From positions 160,080 to 224,079 of the forward strand of contig NZ_FPBO01000010.1 in NCBI RefSeq assembly GCF_900116645.1: DNA of 64,000 bases, in the 5' to 3' direction. This DNA is from Pseudoduganella namucuonensis (GTDB lineage: Bacteria; Pseudomonadota; Gammaproteobacteria; Burkholderiales; Burkholderiaceae_D). Shown here one piece after another: positions 20,942 to 29,669 of the stretch. The notes under the pieces were generated by a model. That model worked only from the letters and a program-made list of their open reading frames with translations, did not search any database and was not told the DNA's origin. Position numbers and translations under genes: made by a program. Each line of letters starts with the position of its first letter. Position 1 is the stretch's first letter.

Positions 20942-21450
20942 CTCGCCAGGGTGCTGTCACGCTCAACAGCGGAACTGCCCCCTATTGCGCGTCTGCGGCA
21001 GGGGGGGCAGTCGCGGTGCTCCACGTTTGAAGCATAGGCTGTCCATCATGGGCAACGATATCGCCAGCAAGCGAACTTCTTGCAAAACCGCAGAAATTGC
21101 AAGCAATGTTGGCCAGGGTGAAAAGGAGGGGATGGCGGGCGTGCCCCGGCGCCTGGCGTGAGCGCGTCGATGGCAGGGGTTCAGCCGCGGTGTGCAGGCT
21201 GGGTGGTGAAGACGAGCCGGATCGGGCTGCGTGGTTGGACCATTTTCGCCTCCCATGACAACGGAAAGTTTTAGTTTAGGCAATAACTCACGCAAGAATA
21301 GACTTTTATGACACAGGCAGACTAGCACTCTGTCGGATTAGCTTGGTCCGTTGCAAAAATGCCTGGGACCGTCCATATGTCGCCTGTTATGATGCCAGGA
21401 GCGTAGCCGTCAAAAAGTGCGGCGCCGAGACAGCTCAATACCCTATCTAT
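20942..21450 (-). promoter_or_regulatory. Upstream region of HTH-less XylR-like gene, with conserved element copy A
   Basis: Read on the minus strand, about 300 bases (21250 down to 20945) match the stretch at 22720-23130 on the plus strand. The match includes TTGCAATTTCT (21102-21092), the GGTTTT box, TGGCGATATCGTTG and a downstream GGGGGGCAGTTCCGCTGTTGA stretch close to the start codon. On the plus strand, the 200 bases before 21451 are AT-richer and probably hold the promoter of the membrane-anchored AraC gene. No coding gene is seen. Confidence 0.55.
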
Positions 21451-22656
21451 ATGCAAGAGTTCTACAAAAAGGCGCTGCTGGCGCTGATTTTCCTGCTCGT
21501 CGTGGACGCGCTGCTGGCGGTTTTTTTTGTTTATCGGGCCTTTCCGACACGGACGTTGCCGCCGGCGCGTAAAGATGGCTCCGGCTGGCATTACGGAGCG
21601 TATACCAATGTGGTCATTGGCGGCGTGCCGTCAGCGCGCTTGCACGACACGTCGGGTGACCGGCTGCGCTTCGACTTCAAGCTGAAGGACGTGGTCGCGT
21701 ATCCTATTGCCGCCGGCGACCTGAAACTCCATGACGGCAAAGGACGGTTTCTCCAAGAGGATTGGTCGAGGGTCCGTACCATTTCCTTCGTTGTCAAATG
21801 TTCACTGGCCACTGCCTTGTCGTTCGAGGTGTCCACCTTCGATGGGAAATTCTCCGAGCCAGGAAAGTTCGAGACTTACGTTCCACCTAGAACGTATTTT
21901 TCGTGCAATGAACAGGGCATGCCGGTGACGCTCGACCTGTCCCGGCTGCTTATTCCCGAATGGTGGTATGCATCGATGAGGCAGGACTTGGGGCGCCAGG
22001 TTGTTAAACTGGACAGGGTCGGGAAAATCATGTTTGGCACCACAGCTGTTACTCCACGAAATGTCGATGCGTATGTTGAAATCAGTGAACTGACTTTGCA
22101 TGGCCGCGATGACCGCTATTTGGCCGCGCTGGCGATCATTATCCTGGGTGGCTGGGTTGCATTTGGTGTTTGGTTTTTTCTGTCCCATTCCCGCGCGCTA
22201 TTGGCCAGCGTGGATTCAAAAGTGAAAATAAATTTGCCGTTGGTGGCCTATCGCCAGTTAACCCTGGAACCATACAAGGACAAGGAGAAGGCGGCGGTCT
22301 TGCGGTATATCGCCAACTCTTATACCGATCCGAAACTGGACTTGGAAACCGTGGTGGAAGGGACCGGCGCGAACCGCTATAAAATCAATGAAGTGCTGAA
22401 ATCCGAACTCGGCATGACATTTACCAGTTACCTGAATAAACTGCGGCTGTCTGAAGCATCCAGGCTGCTGACTGAAAAAAGCAGCGCCGCCGTGTCGGAA
22501 ATCGCGTATTTGGTTGGCTACGCGAATGTTCCTTATTTTAATAAGCTGTTCAAGGAAGAATTTGGCTGCACGCCGAAGTCATTCCGGATGCTTGCCGCCC
22601 AGCAGGGGCGGCAGGAGCAGCCCGCCGACCGCGCGCCGTCGGAACCACTCGCCTGA
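21451..22656 (+). CDS. Membrane-anchored AraC-type regulator with periplasmic sensor region, 401 aa
   Basis: The start MQEFYKKALLALIF at 21451 places a first membrane helix at residues 6-27 (ALLALIFLLVVDALLAVFFVY). A predicted periplasmic region of about 215 residues, rich in beta-strand-like segments (LRFDFKLKDVVAYPI, SFVVKCSLATALSFEVSTFDG), leads to a second helix at about residues 247-268 (LAALAIIILGGWVAFGVWFFL). The cytoplasmic part ends in an AraC double HTH (NEVLKSELGMTFTSYLNKLRL; VSEIAYLVGYANVPYFNKLF). It probably senses a saccharide outside the inner membrane and regulates the locus directly. I know of no exactly matching characterised regulator. Its HTH is duplicated at 17988-18383. 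Confidence 0.85.
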   Translation: MQEFYKKALLALIFLLVVDALLAVFFVYRAFPTRTLPPARKDGSGWHYGAYTNVVIGGVPSARLHDTSGDRLRFDFKLKDVVAYPIAAGDLKLHDGKGRFLQEDWSRVRTISFVVKCSLATALSFEVSTFDGKFSEPGKFETYVPPRTYFSCNEQGMPVTLDLSRLLIPEWWYASMRQDLGRQVVKLDRVGKIMFGTTAVTPRNVDAYVEISELTLHGRDDRYLAALAIIILGGWVAFGVWFFLSHSRALLASVDSKVKINLPLVAYRQLTLEPYKDKEKAAVLRYIANSYTDPKLDLETVVEGTGANRYKINEVLKSELGMTFTSYLNKLRLSEASRLLTEKSSAAVSEIAYLVGYANVPYFNKLFKEEFGCTPKSFRMLAAQQGRQEQPADRAPSEPLA

Positions 22657-23399
22657 ACCGCCTCAATCCAAGCACTCGCCTGAACCGGCTCATCCCAAGC
22701 ACTCGGTCTGAGCCGACTCGTTTCAACCACGCAGCCTGATCCTGCTCGTCCTCGCCACTCAGCCTGAACACCCCGGCTGAACCGTTGCCATCGCGCGCTC
22801 GCGCCAGGCGCAGGGGCGCGCCGCCATCTCCCTCCTTTGCCAATGCCCATTTCTCGGGCCGCTCCACGACTGCTCCACGACTGCTCCACGATTGGACCGT
22901 GGCATGGAAGCCATGTCTTCCGGTCCGCAGGCCCGACCTTCCGCTGGCTGCCACGGCGGATTTTCTCTGTGGCTGACTTTACTTGCAATTTCTGCGGTTT
23001 GGAAGAAATTCGATGCTTGGCGATAACGTTGACCATGATGGACGGCCTATGCTTCAGACGTGGGCCAGGTTCCGCTACCGCAGCCGGCCGCAGACGCAAC
23101 ATAAGGGGGCAGCTCCGCTGTTGGGAGTGTGCTGCCTTCATGCGGCCGGCGCGGACCGTTTTTTTGCCGGAAATCTCAACACGCCTCTCATTGAGAAGTT
23201 TATCGGGTGATTGGGTATTGGAACCGATTTGTGCGCTGGTGTTCGCAGGATGTTTGAAGGCGCCTGCGGTCCACTCAGTTCAGTTGTCGGGTTAATGAGT
23301 GTTCCTCATCTATCAAGAACTTCATCGATGAAGTCGATTTTAGACTTGTGCGCCGCCGATGGTAGCAGATTGCAAGTAATTTAAAACAAGGGGACGGTA
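22657..23399 (+). promoter_or_regulatory. Leader of first GH74 gene with orphan conserved element copy B
   Basis: This 743-base stretch has no credible gene. From about 22720 to 23130 it repeats, in inverted orientation, the upstream region of the HTH-less XylR-like gene, including TTGCAATTTCT at 22983-22993 and TGGCGATAACGTTG. The similarity stops about where a XylR-like start codon would be, so a regulator copy has probably been lost here. The last 270 bases are AT-richer and likely contain the GH74 promoter. A GGGGACGG ribosome site precedes the start at 23400. Confidence 0.55.
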
Positions 23400-25916
23400 A
23401 TGCAATTAAAGAAAATGGTGGCCTGCTTGACCACGGGCTTGCTGGTGTCGTTTGGCGCCACAGCTGAGAATTATCGCTGGGACACCGTCGCGATGGGCGC
23501 CGGCGGCTACGTCTCGGGCATTATCACCAGCAAGACCGAGCGCGGCGTGGTATTCGCGCGCACCGACGTCGGCGGCGCTTACCGCTGGGATAGTCGTGAC
23601 GAACGCTGGATCCCGCTGATGGACTGGCTCGGTGAAAGCTCCACCGGCCTGATGGGCGTGGAATCGCTGGCCCTCGATCCGAGAAACTCGGCCAACGTCT
23701 ACATGCTGGCCGGTACCGAATACTTCAACAACGGCAAGACCGCCATCCTGCGCTCGACCGACTACGGCAAGAATTTCGACGTGATCGACGTGAGCGCCCA
23801 GTTCAAGGCGCACGGCAACGGCATGGGCCGCGGGAATGGCGAAAAGCTGCAGGTCGATCCAGGTTCGAGCAATGTGCTGTTCGTAGGAACCCGCCACAAC
23901 GGCCTGTTCAAGAGCGTCGATTCGGGCAGCACCTGGAGCCGTGTCAATAGCCTGAATGTCAACGAGACGCCCAACGGTAACGGCATCAGCTTCGTGCTGC
24001 TCGATCCGACCAGCGTCACCCAGGGCACGGCCAAGCGCATCTTTGTCGGCGTGTCGCGCTACGGCTCGGTGGGACCGAGCCTGTATATGAGCAAGGACGG
24101 CGGCGTCACCTTCGCACCGGTCGCGGGCGCACCCGCCAACCTGATGCCGCAGCGCGCGGCCCTCACGTCCAAGGGCCGTCTGTATCTGACGTATGCCAAC
24201 GGCGCCGGACCGCACCCGCAGTCCGAAAGCGAGCCGATGAACGTCGGCCAGATCTGGGAGTACAACACCATTGGCGGCGCCTGGACCAATGTCACGCCGG
24301 CCAACCGGCCTCACGCCTACGGCGGCATCAGCGTCGACCCGGCCAATCCCAAACACCTGGTGGCGTCGTCCTCCAACACCTACTGGACCCAGCGGATACT
24401 GCCAAGCGGGATCATGTACGGCGAGCGCTTCTACACGTCGCAAGATGCCGGCCGCACCTGGACCGACTTGGTGGAGCGCGGCGGCACCAACCTGACAATC
24501 GACCCGAACGGCGCCGAATGGGTCCAGGGCACGGCGATCAACTGGGCCGGCTCGATCGAGTTCGACCCCTTCGATACCAAGACCGTGTGGATGGGATGGG
24601 GCGGCGGCGTGTTCAAGACGAGCGACATCGACGCGACCAGGACCACCTGGAAGTTAGAGCCGCGCGGGATGGAAGAGGTCGCCGTGTTTGTCGCCGAACC
24701 CCTGCAGAACGGCGCGCTGGTGTCGGTCATCGGCGACGGCGACGGCTTCATCAACGCGGTGCCGGACCAGTACGGCGTGCTACACCAGCCGAGGATGGGC
24801 ACCACGACCGGCCTGGCGATTGCCCCGCAGGCCGAGCATGTGATGGCGCGGGTGGGCGATGCCATCTACACCTCGACCAATACGGGGACAAGCTGGACGA
24901 AGGCGTCGAGCATGAATGGTTCGAAAGGCAATCTGGCGCTGTCGGCCGACGGTTTCGCGCTGCTGCACAGCCCGGCTAATTCGACCACCTCCTACCGCTC
25001 GACCGACTTCGGCACCAGCTGGACGCCCGTGACCGGCCTGGCCGTGAAGAATGCGCGTCCGCTGGCCGACCCGGTCAACCCGAACAAGTTCTACGCCTAC
25101 GACCCGGACACCGGCAAACTGATGCTGAGCACCGACGGCGGCGTCTCGTTCAGTCTCAAGGCCCAGCTCGCCGGCGGCGGCTCGACCCTCCTGCGCGCCA
25201 ACCCGGGCGTCGAGGGCGATCTGTGGGTGTGTATGGGCTCGAACGGCCTGAGCCATTCGACCGATTCGGGCGCGACCTTCACCCGTGTGGCAAGCATCGC
25301 TTCCTGCGCGGGCGTGGGCCTGGGCAAGGCAGCGCCGGATGCCACCTATCCGACCCTGTACATGTACGGCGCGGTGGGCGCCACGCGCGGCCTGATGCGC
25401 TCGACCGACAAGGGCGCGAGCTGGGTCCGCGTCAACGACGATGCCCACCAATATGGCTCGTCGGGCGCCTGGGTGACGGGCGACATGACCACCTACGGCC
25501 GGGTCTACATGGACACCAACGGCCGCGGCGCCGCCTACGGCCAGATCGACCCGGCCGGTGACGTGCAGGTGGTCCCGCAAGTGTATGTACCACCGCCCAA
25601 GCCCGCCGAATGCAAGTACGTCGTGACCGGCCAGTGGTGGGGCGGCGGTTTTGCCGTAGTGAGCATCACCAACACGAGCGCGTCCACCATCAACGGCTGG
25701 ACGGTGAAATGGACCTACGCCGACAACACCAAGGTGGGAGACACGGTCTACAACGGGTTCGTGACCGGCCCAGCGCCGAACTACACGGGGACCGACGGCG
25801 GCGGCTGGAACCGTAACATCGGTCCGGGGCAAACCGCGTCGTTCGGCTTTGGCTTCAGCCAGGGAACGCAAAATCCATTGCCGGCACCGGCCGTCACCGG
25901 CGACATCTGCAAATAA
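23400..25916 (+). CDS. GH74 xyloglucanase with C-terminal CBM2 cellulose-binding module
   Basis: The 838-aa secreted enzyme has a Sec signal (VACLTTGLLVSFGATA) and then the twin seven-bladed propeller of GH74, with repeated sialidase-type S-x-D-x-G-x-S/T-W motifs (RSTDYGKNF, KSVDSGSTW, RSTDKGASW). The family-typical VVFARTDVGGAYRWD and VIGDGDGFIN stretches carry the two aspartates expected to be catalytic. Residues from about 738 (CKYVVTGQWWGGGFAVVSIT to the last cysteine) are a CBM2 with conserved tryptophans. It should cut the xyloglucan backbone outside the cell while bound to cellulose. It starts a unit with the PEP-CTERM gene 27 bases downstream. It differs from the two other GH74 proteins, which are lipoproteins without a CBM. 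Confidence 0.93.
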   Translation: MQLKKMVACLTTGLLVSFGATAENYRWDTVAMGAGGYVSGIITSKTERGVVFARTDVGGAYRWDSRDERWIPLMDWLGESSTGLMGVESLALDPRNSANVYMLAGTEYFNNGKTAILRSTDYGKNFDVIDVSAQFKAHGNGMGRGNGEKLQVDPGSSNVLFVGTRHNGLFKSVDSGSTWSRVNSLNVNETPNGNGISFVLLDPTSVTQGTAKRIFVGVSRYGSVGPSLYMSKDGGVTFAPVAGAPANLMPQRAALTSKGRLYLTYANGAGPHPQSESEPMNVGQIWEYNTIGGAWTNVTPANRPHAYGGISVDPANPKHLVASSSNTYWTQRILPSGIMYGERFYTSQDAGRTWTDLVERGGTNLTIDPNGAEWVQGTAINWAGSIEFDPFDTKTVWMGWGGGVFKTSDIDATRTTWKLEPRGMEEVAVFVAEPLQNGALVSVIGDGDGFINAVPDQYGVLHQPRMGTTTGLAIAPQAEHVMARVGDAIYTSTNTGTSWTKASSMNGSKGNLALSADGFALLHSPANSTTSYRSTDFGTSWTPVTGLAVKNARPLADPVNPNKFYAYDPDTGKLMLSTDGGVSFSLKAQLAGGGSTLLRANPGVEGDLWVCMGSNGLSHSTDSGATFTRVASIASCAGVGLGKAAPDATYPTLYMYGAVGATRGLMRSTDKGASWVRVNDDAHQYGSSGAWVTGDMTTYGRVYMDTNGRGAAYGQIDPAGDVQVVPQVYVPPPKPAECKYVVTGQWWGGGFAVVSITNTSASTINGWTVKWTYADNTKVGDTVYNGFVTGPAPNYTGTDGGGWNRNIGPGQTASFGFGFSQGTQNPLPAPAVTGDICK

Positions 25917-25943
25917 GCCCCATCGAGACCACAAGGAATTACC

Positions 25944-26537
25944 ATGAAAAAAGCTTTATATGCATTGATCGCCGGCGCCACCCTGGTGCTGGCAGGCGCC
26001 GCCCATGCCGGCGTCGTCAATTTCGATAACGTTGCCACCGGCGGCGACTTCACCAGCCTGAACGACATCAGCCCGCACTCCGGGCTGAACTGGAGCGCCG
26101 ACTGGTACGCCGGCGACAACAGCATCGGCGGCTACGGTAACGCGGCCCACTCCGGCACGAACTACGCCGTCAACGGCTTCGGTTCCGACGCCGCCAGCGT
26201 CAGCAGCGCCACCGGCTTCAATTTCGCCGGCGCCTGGTTCGCCGCCCCGGTGGGCGTGGCCGACAAGGCCAGCTGGATCAACATCAGCGCCTACGATGCC
26301 GCCAACCAGCTCATCGGCAGCACCGGCAACGTCGCCATCGGCGCCAGCCACCTGTGGGTGGGCGCGGCCTTCGGCAACGTGTCGTTCCTGACCATCACGC
26401 GCGACAGCGGCTGGTATGTGATGGACGACTTCACCACCACCGCCGCCGCCACCACGGTGCCCGAACCCGGCACCCAGCTGACGCTGGGGATCGGCCTGCT
26501 GGCGCTGGTGGTGGCGCGGCGCAGGTCTGCGCGCTGA
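25944..26537 (+). CDS. PEP-CTERM sorting-domain protein, 197 aa
   Basis: A Sec signal (MKKALYALIAGATLVLAGAAHA) leads into a beta-rich mature domain with no catalytic motif that I recognise. The C-terminus is a canonical exosortase target: the VPEPGT motif, a hydrophobic helix (LGIGLLALVV) and the basic end ARRRSAR. Exosortase/EpsH systems process such proteins for surface display or release together with exopolysaccharide. It follows the GH74 gene by 27 bases with an AAGGAA site and is therefore probably co-expressed. A role in binding the polysaccharide or anchoring cells to it is an inference from context. Confidence 0.88.
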   Translation: MKKALYALIAGATLVLAGAAHAGVVNFDNVATGGDFTSLNDISPHSGLNWSADWYAGDNSIGGYGNAAHSGTNYAVNGFGSDAASVSSATGFNFAGAWFAAPVGVADKASWINISAYDAANQLIGSTGNVAIGASHLWVGAAFGNVSFLTITRDSGWYVMDDFTTTAAATTVPEPGTQLTLGIGLLALVVARRRSAR

Positions 26538-26608
26538 AGATTGCGTCAATCCTGGCCTTCACACAGTTTTGCTCTCCTTCACTGCGTGCTCGCGCAGTGA
26601 TTTCACGG

Positions 26609-26632
26609 GGCAGCTTTGGCTGCCTCTTTTTT
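26609..26632 (+). terminator. Rho-independent terminator after PEP-CTERM gene
   Basis: The stem GGCAGC / GCTGCC with a TTTG loop is followed by TCTTTTTT. A second hairpin (CACTGCG / CGCAGTG, 26580-26599) lies just upstream. Confidence 0.75.
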
Positions 26633-26697
26633 GGGGGCGCCCGGCATGGGTGCACTCGAGCGGGTCTTTTCGGAAATGTTTTTAGCGTACAAGTAAA

Positions 26698-27897
26698 ATG
26701 AAGACGACGAAAGTACACCGGATCGCACTGTTATTCAACGCGAACAAGATATTCGATCACGAAGTCATTGCCGGCATTGCCGCGTATTTTGGAAGTACGC
26801 GCACGGCCTGGGATATCTTCGTGGAAGAAGATTTCCGATTGCGCCTGCCCGGCATCGAGCACTGGCAGGGCGACGCCATTATCGCCAATTTTGACGATCC
26901 GTCCGTGGCGGCGGCGTTGTCGCGCTGTCGTGTACCGGTGGTGGCGGTTGGCGGTTCCTATGCCGACCCGGCCAATTACCCGGCCGGGGTGCCCTACGTG
27001 GCGACCGACAATTTCAAGCTGATCGAACTGGCGCGCCAGCATCTGATCGATGTCGGGCTGCAGCGTCTCGCCATGTTCAGCGTTCCCGCCACCGAGGAAA
27101 ACCGCTGGGCGCGGGAGCGCGAAAACGCCTTCCGCAACCTGACGCGGGGCGACCAGCTGGAACCGGAGATCTTCCGCGGCTGCGAAACCAGCGTCCATTC
27201 GTGGGACGAGGCGGTCCAGGGGCAGGTCGACTGGTTGCGCAGCTTGCCCAAACCGGTCGGCATCATCGCCGTCTCGGACGCGCGCGCACGCCAGCTATTG
27301 CAGGCCTGCATCGTCGCCGGCATCGAAGTGCCGGAACAGGTGGCGATCATCGGCATCGACAACGACCCGCTGGTGCGCAGGCTCACCCGCATACCGCTCA
27401 GCTCTGTGATCCAGGGCGCGCAGGAGATGGGGCGCGCGGCAGCCCATCTGATCGAGAAGATGTTGCACGGAGTGCGCCTGCCGAACACGCGGATCGTGGT
27501 GCCGCCGGCCGGCATCAACGTGTTCGCGTCCAGCCAGTACCAGCTGGTCAAGCATCCGAACGTGATGCGGGCGCGCCACTTCATCCGCCAGTATGCCTGC
27601 CAGGGCATCAAGACCGAACAGGTGGCCCAACACGTGGGCGTGTCGCGCTCTTCGCTCGATGCCGACTTTCGCCAGGAGCTGGGATGCAGCGTGCGCGACG
27701 TGATCCTGAGCTTCAAGCTCAATGCCGCCAAGGCCGCCCTGGAGAGCGGCGATTGCAGCATCGCGGACGTGGCGCTGGGCAGCGGGCTGACGTCCATCCA
27801 GCACATGCATCGGGTGTTCAAGCGCGAACTTGGCTGCACGCCGCGCGCCTACCGCGACCGCGTGCTCAGCGAGCGTGGACAGATGTCGCCAGCTTAG
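26698..27897 (+). CDS. XylR-like transcriptional activator (LacI-type sensor fused to AraC HTH), copy 3
   Basis: The 399-aa paralogue of the regulator at 18758-19957 is nearly identical over long runs (HRIALLFNANKIFDHEVIAG, HWQGDAIIANFDDPSV, IIGIDNDPLVRRL). The AraC domain is complete (TEQVAQHVGVSRSSLDADFR; IADVALGSGLTSIQHMHRVFKRELGCTP). Differences cluster in the second HTH helix and in the sensor, so DNA or ligand preference could have shifted. The short leader before the ATG resembles that of copy 1 (GAAATG...CAAGT-AAATGA). It probably senses xylose or a xyloglucan product and activates the lipoprotein/receptor operon that follows. Confidence 0.9.
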   Translation: MKTTKVHRIALLFNANKIFDHEVIAGIAAYFGSTRTAWDIFVEEDFRLRLPGIEHWQGDAIIANFDDPSVAAALSRCRVPVVAVGGSYADPANYPAGVPYVATDNFKLIELARQHLIDVGLQRLAMFSVPATEENRWARERENAFRNLTRGDQLEPEIFRGCETSVHSWDEAVQGQVDWLRSLPKPVGIIAVSDARARQLLQACIVAGIEVPEQVAIIGIDNDPLVRRLTRIPLSSVIQGAQEMGRAAAHLIEKMLHGVRLPNTRIVVPPAGINVFASSQYQLVKHPNVMRARHFIRQYACQGIKTEQVAQHVGVSRSSLDADFRQELGCSVRDVILSFKLNAAKAALESGDCSIADVALGSGLTSIQHMHRVFKRELGCTPRAYRDRVLSERGQMSPA

Positions 27898-28357
27898 AAA
27901 ATGTAGACACGAACGCGATGCGAGCCGGTTCTCGGTACAGCGCCATCGAAGCAGCTGATTGACCGGTATCGATAATAAAAGCAGGGAGACAAGACGTGCA
28001 CCTCGAGCTCATTGAATGCGGCGGCAAGCTGCCCGCAGACCTTTCCATCTTCCGCCTTGCGCACAGCCAGGCCAAGCCGGCCGGATCCGGCCCGAGCGAC
28101 GCGCGCCGGCACGCGCTGCCTTCCCGCGCAGCACGCGTGTTCCCCCTATTGGCGCGCTGCTTGTCGTGCGTTTTTGAAAACGTTTTCATGATGATAGCGA
28201 GGCGACGCCAGTCCATACATCCTTGACCAGGAACCATCGTCCATGCCGCGAACGCGAAGCGGGGCAGGGACCCATCTTTCCTTGTCATCGGCGCAGCCGG
28301 TGTCGAGCAATTTCAGCAAACGCAATAGAAAGGAACATTCCAATGAGGAGACATACC
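27898..28357 (+). promoter_or_regulatory. Promoter region of lipoprotein/receptor operon with LacI-type palindrome
   Basis: A perfect 14-base palindrome, TGAAAACGTTTTCA, lies at 28175-28188, about 170 bases before the likely start of the lipoprotein gene. It matches the central-CG operators of LacI/GalR-family repressors. A short frame from 27996 (GTG after GGGAGA, 76 codons) is present but lacks a recognisable product. The rest shows nothing firm. Confidence 0.6.
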
Positions 28358-29590
28358 ATGAGATTCCAGCACACGGCCATCGGCCTTGCCTGCGCCACGC
28401 TGCTTGCCGCCTGCGGGGGCGGTGGCAGCCAAGGCGATAGCGCCGGGTTGGCGCAGTCGATTTCCTTCCCATTCCCGGGCGGCCCTACCGTGGCGGTTCC
28501 GCCTGCCGTCACGAGCATCACGCTGAAAGCGACGGCCAGTTCCGGCCTCCCCGTGACGTACGTGACGAACACGCCGGACGTGTGCAGCGTCAGCGACGCC
28601 ACCGTATCGCTGTTGAAGGCGGGCGAGTGCTCGGTGAACGCCAACCAGGCCGGCGGCGATGGCTTTGCCCCGGCCACGACGCGCCAGCTGTTCGTCGTTC
28701 CCAAGGGTTTTCAGACGATTACGGGCTTCCTCAACCCGGGGGCGCAGGCCATAGGGGCCTCGGTGACGGTGGCGGCAACTTCCAGCGTCGGTGCTCCCAT
28801 CACCTTTAGCACCAGCACGCCCACAGTGTGCTCGGTTACCGGCACCACGGTGAAAACGCTGGCCGATGGGTTGTGCCTGGTCACCGCCACCCAGCCCGGC
28901 ACAGATTACATAACGCCAGTTTCGGTGACCAAGACCATTGTGGTCGGCACCGCGCAAGGGCCTGCGGTCTCGTTCACAGCCGGCTACAAGCCAAACGATA
29001 TCGGGCGTACCGCGGAAAATGGCAAGATCGATTGGTACGCCTCTGATACCAACAAGACCACCGTGGCCACCGACGGCAGCACCCGCACGTTCACCATGGA
29101 TAAGACGTCGGCCACTGCTGGTTTCGGCGGCTACTTCGGTATCAGGATGATGGCGCCCACCCTGGAAAGTCTCCTCACGACCGGCGACACCACTGGCGGT
29201 GTGCGGATCGATTCCCAGAAGGCGATCAAGTTCGGCCTCCGGTTTAACCAGGAAATGATCGACGCCCAAAAGACCCGGATTCGCGTCTGGCTGTACCTCG
29301 GTCACTTCAACCGCAAGAACGGTGGCGCTTGCAACGTGACTCTGGAAAAGTTTATCACGCCAGTGTTGACGACGCCGATGACGGGTGTGCAGGAGCAGAG
29401 CATCGATCTGAAGACCTTCACCTTTGCGGAAAGTTGCGGGCTCACCAACCTCGACGCCTGGAATGAGCTGCAGAACTACCCGATCTCCAAGCTCGAGATC
29501 AACGTGCCTGATATCAACAATCAGAAGCCAAACGCGGGCACCACCGTCTACAGCACCAGCATGACGACGGGGAAAATCTACTTCCAGTGA
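28358..29590 (+). CDS. Outer-membrane lipoprotein, candidate surface glycan-binding protein, 410 aa
   Basis: The start at 28358 follows GGAG and gives a lipoprotein signal MRFQHTAIGLACATLLAAC with the lipobox LAAC. Residue +2 is Gly, which favours the outer membrane. Two Ig-like repeats of about 80 residues follow (SGLPVTYVTNTPDVCSV... and VGAPITFSTSTPTVCSV...), each with paired cysteines. A C-terminal domain of about 190 residues comes next (IGRTAENGKIDWYASDTNKT, IRVWLYLGHFNRKNGGACN, SKLEINVPDINN), which I do not recognise. It stands directly upstream of the TonB-dependent receptor, the position taken by surface glycan-binding proteins in Bacteroidetes loci. A similar role here is an inference; no enzyme motif is visible. 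Confidence 0.8.
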   Translation: MRFQHTAIGLACATLLAACGGGGSQGDSAGLAQSISFPFPGGPTVAVPPAVTSITLKATASSGLPVTYVTNTPDVCSVSDATVSLLKAGECSVNANQAGGDGFAPATTRQLFVVPKGFQTITGFLNPGAQAIGASVTVAATSSVGAPITFSTSTPTVCSVTGTTVKTLADGLCLVTATQPGTDYITPVSVTKTIVVGTAQGPAVSFTAGYKPNDIGRTAENGKIDWYASDTNKTTVATDGSTRTFTMDKTSATAGFGGYFGIRMMAPTLESLLTTGDTTGGVRIDSQKAIKFGLRFNQEMIDAQKTRIRVWLYLGHFNRKNGGACNVTLEKFITPVLTTPMTGVQEQSIDLKTFTFAESCGLTNLDAWNELQNYPISKLEINVPDINNQKPNAGTTVYSTSMTTGKIYFQ

Positions 29591-29669
29591 TGGCGCACGA
29601 TGTTTCAGTCCCACCGCCGGGTGCGGTGAGCAGCCCAAGTACAACTAGATATTCAATAGGACAGAGATA

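Noticed and set aside
27996..28226. 76-codon frame starting at GTG behind a good ribosome site
   Set aside because: No recognisable product. The frame ends beyond the operator palindrome and has odd composition; possibly the start of a lost gene, but not supported enough to call.
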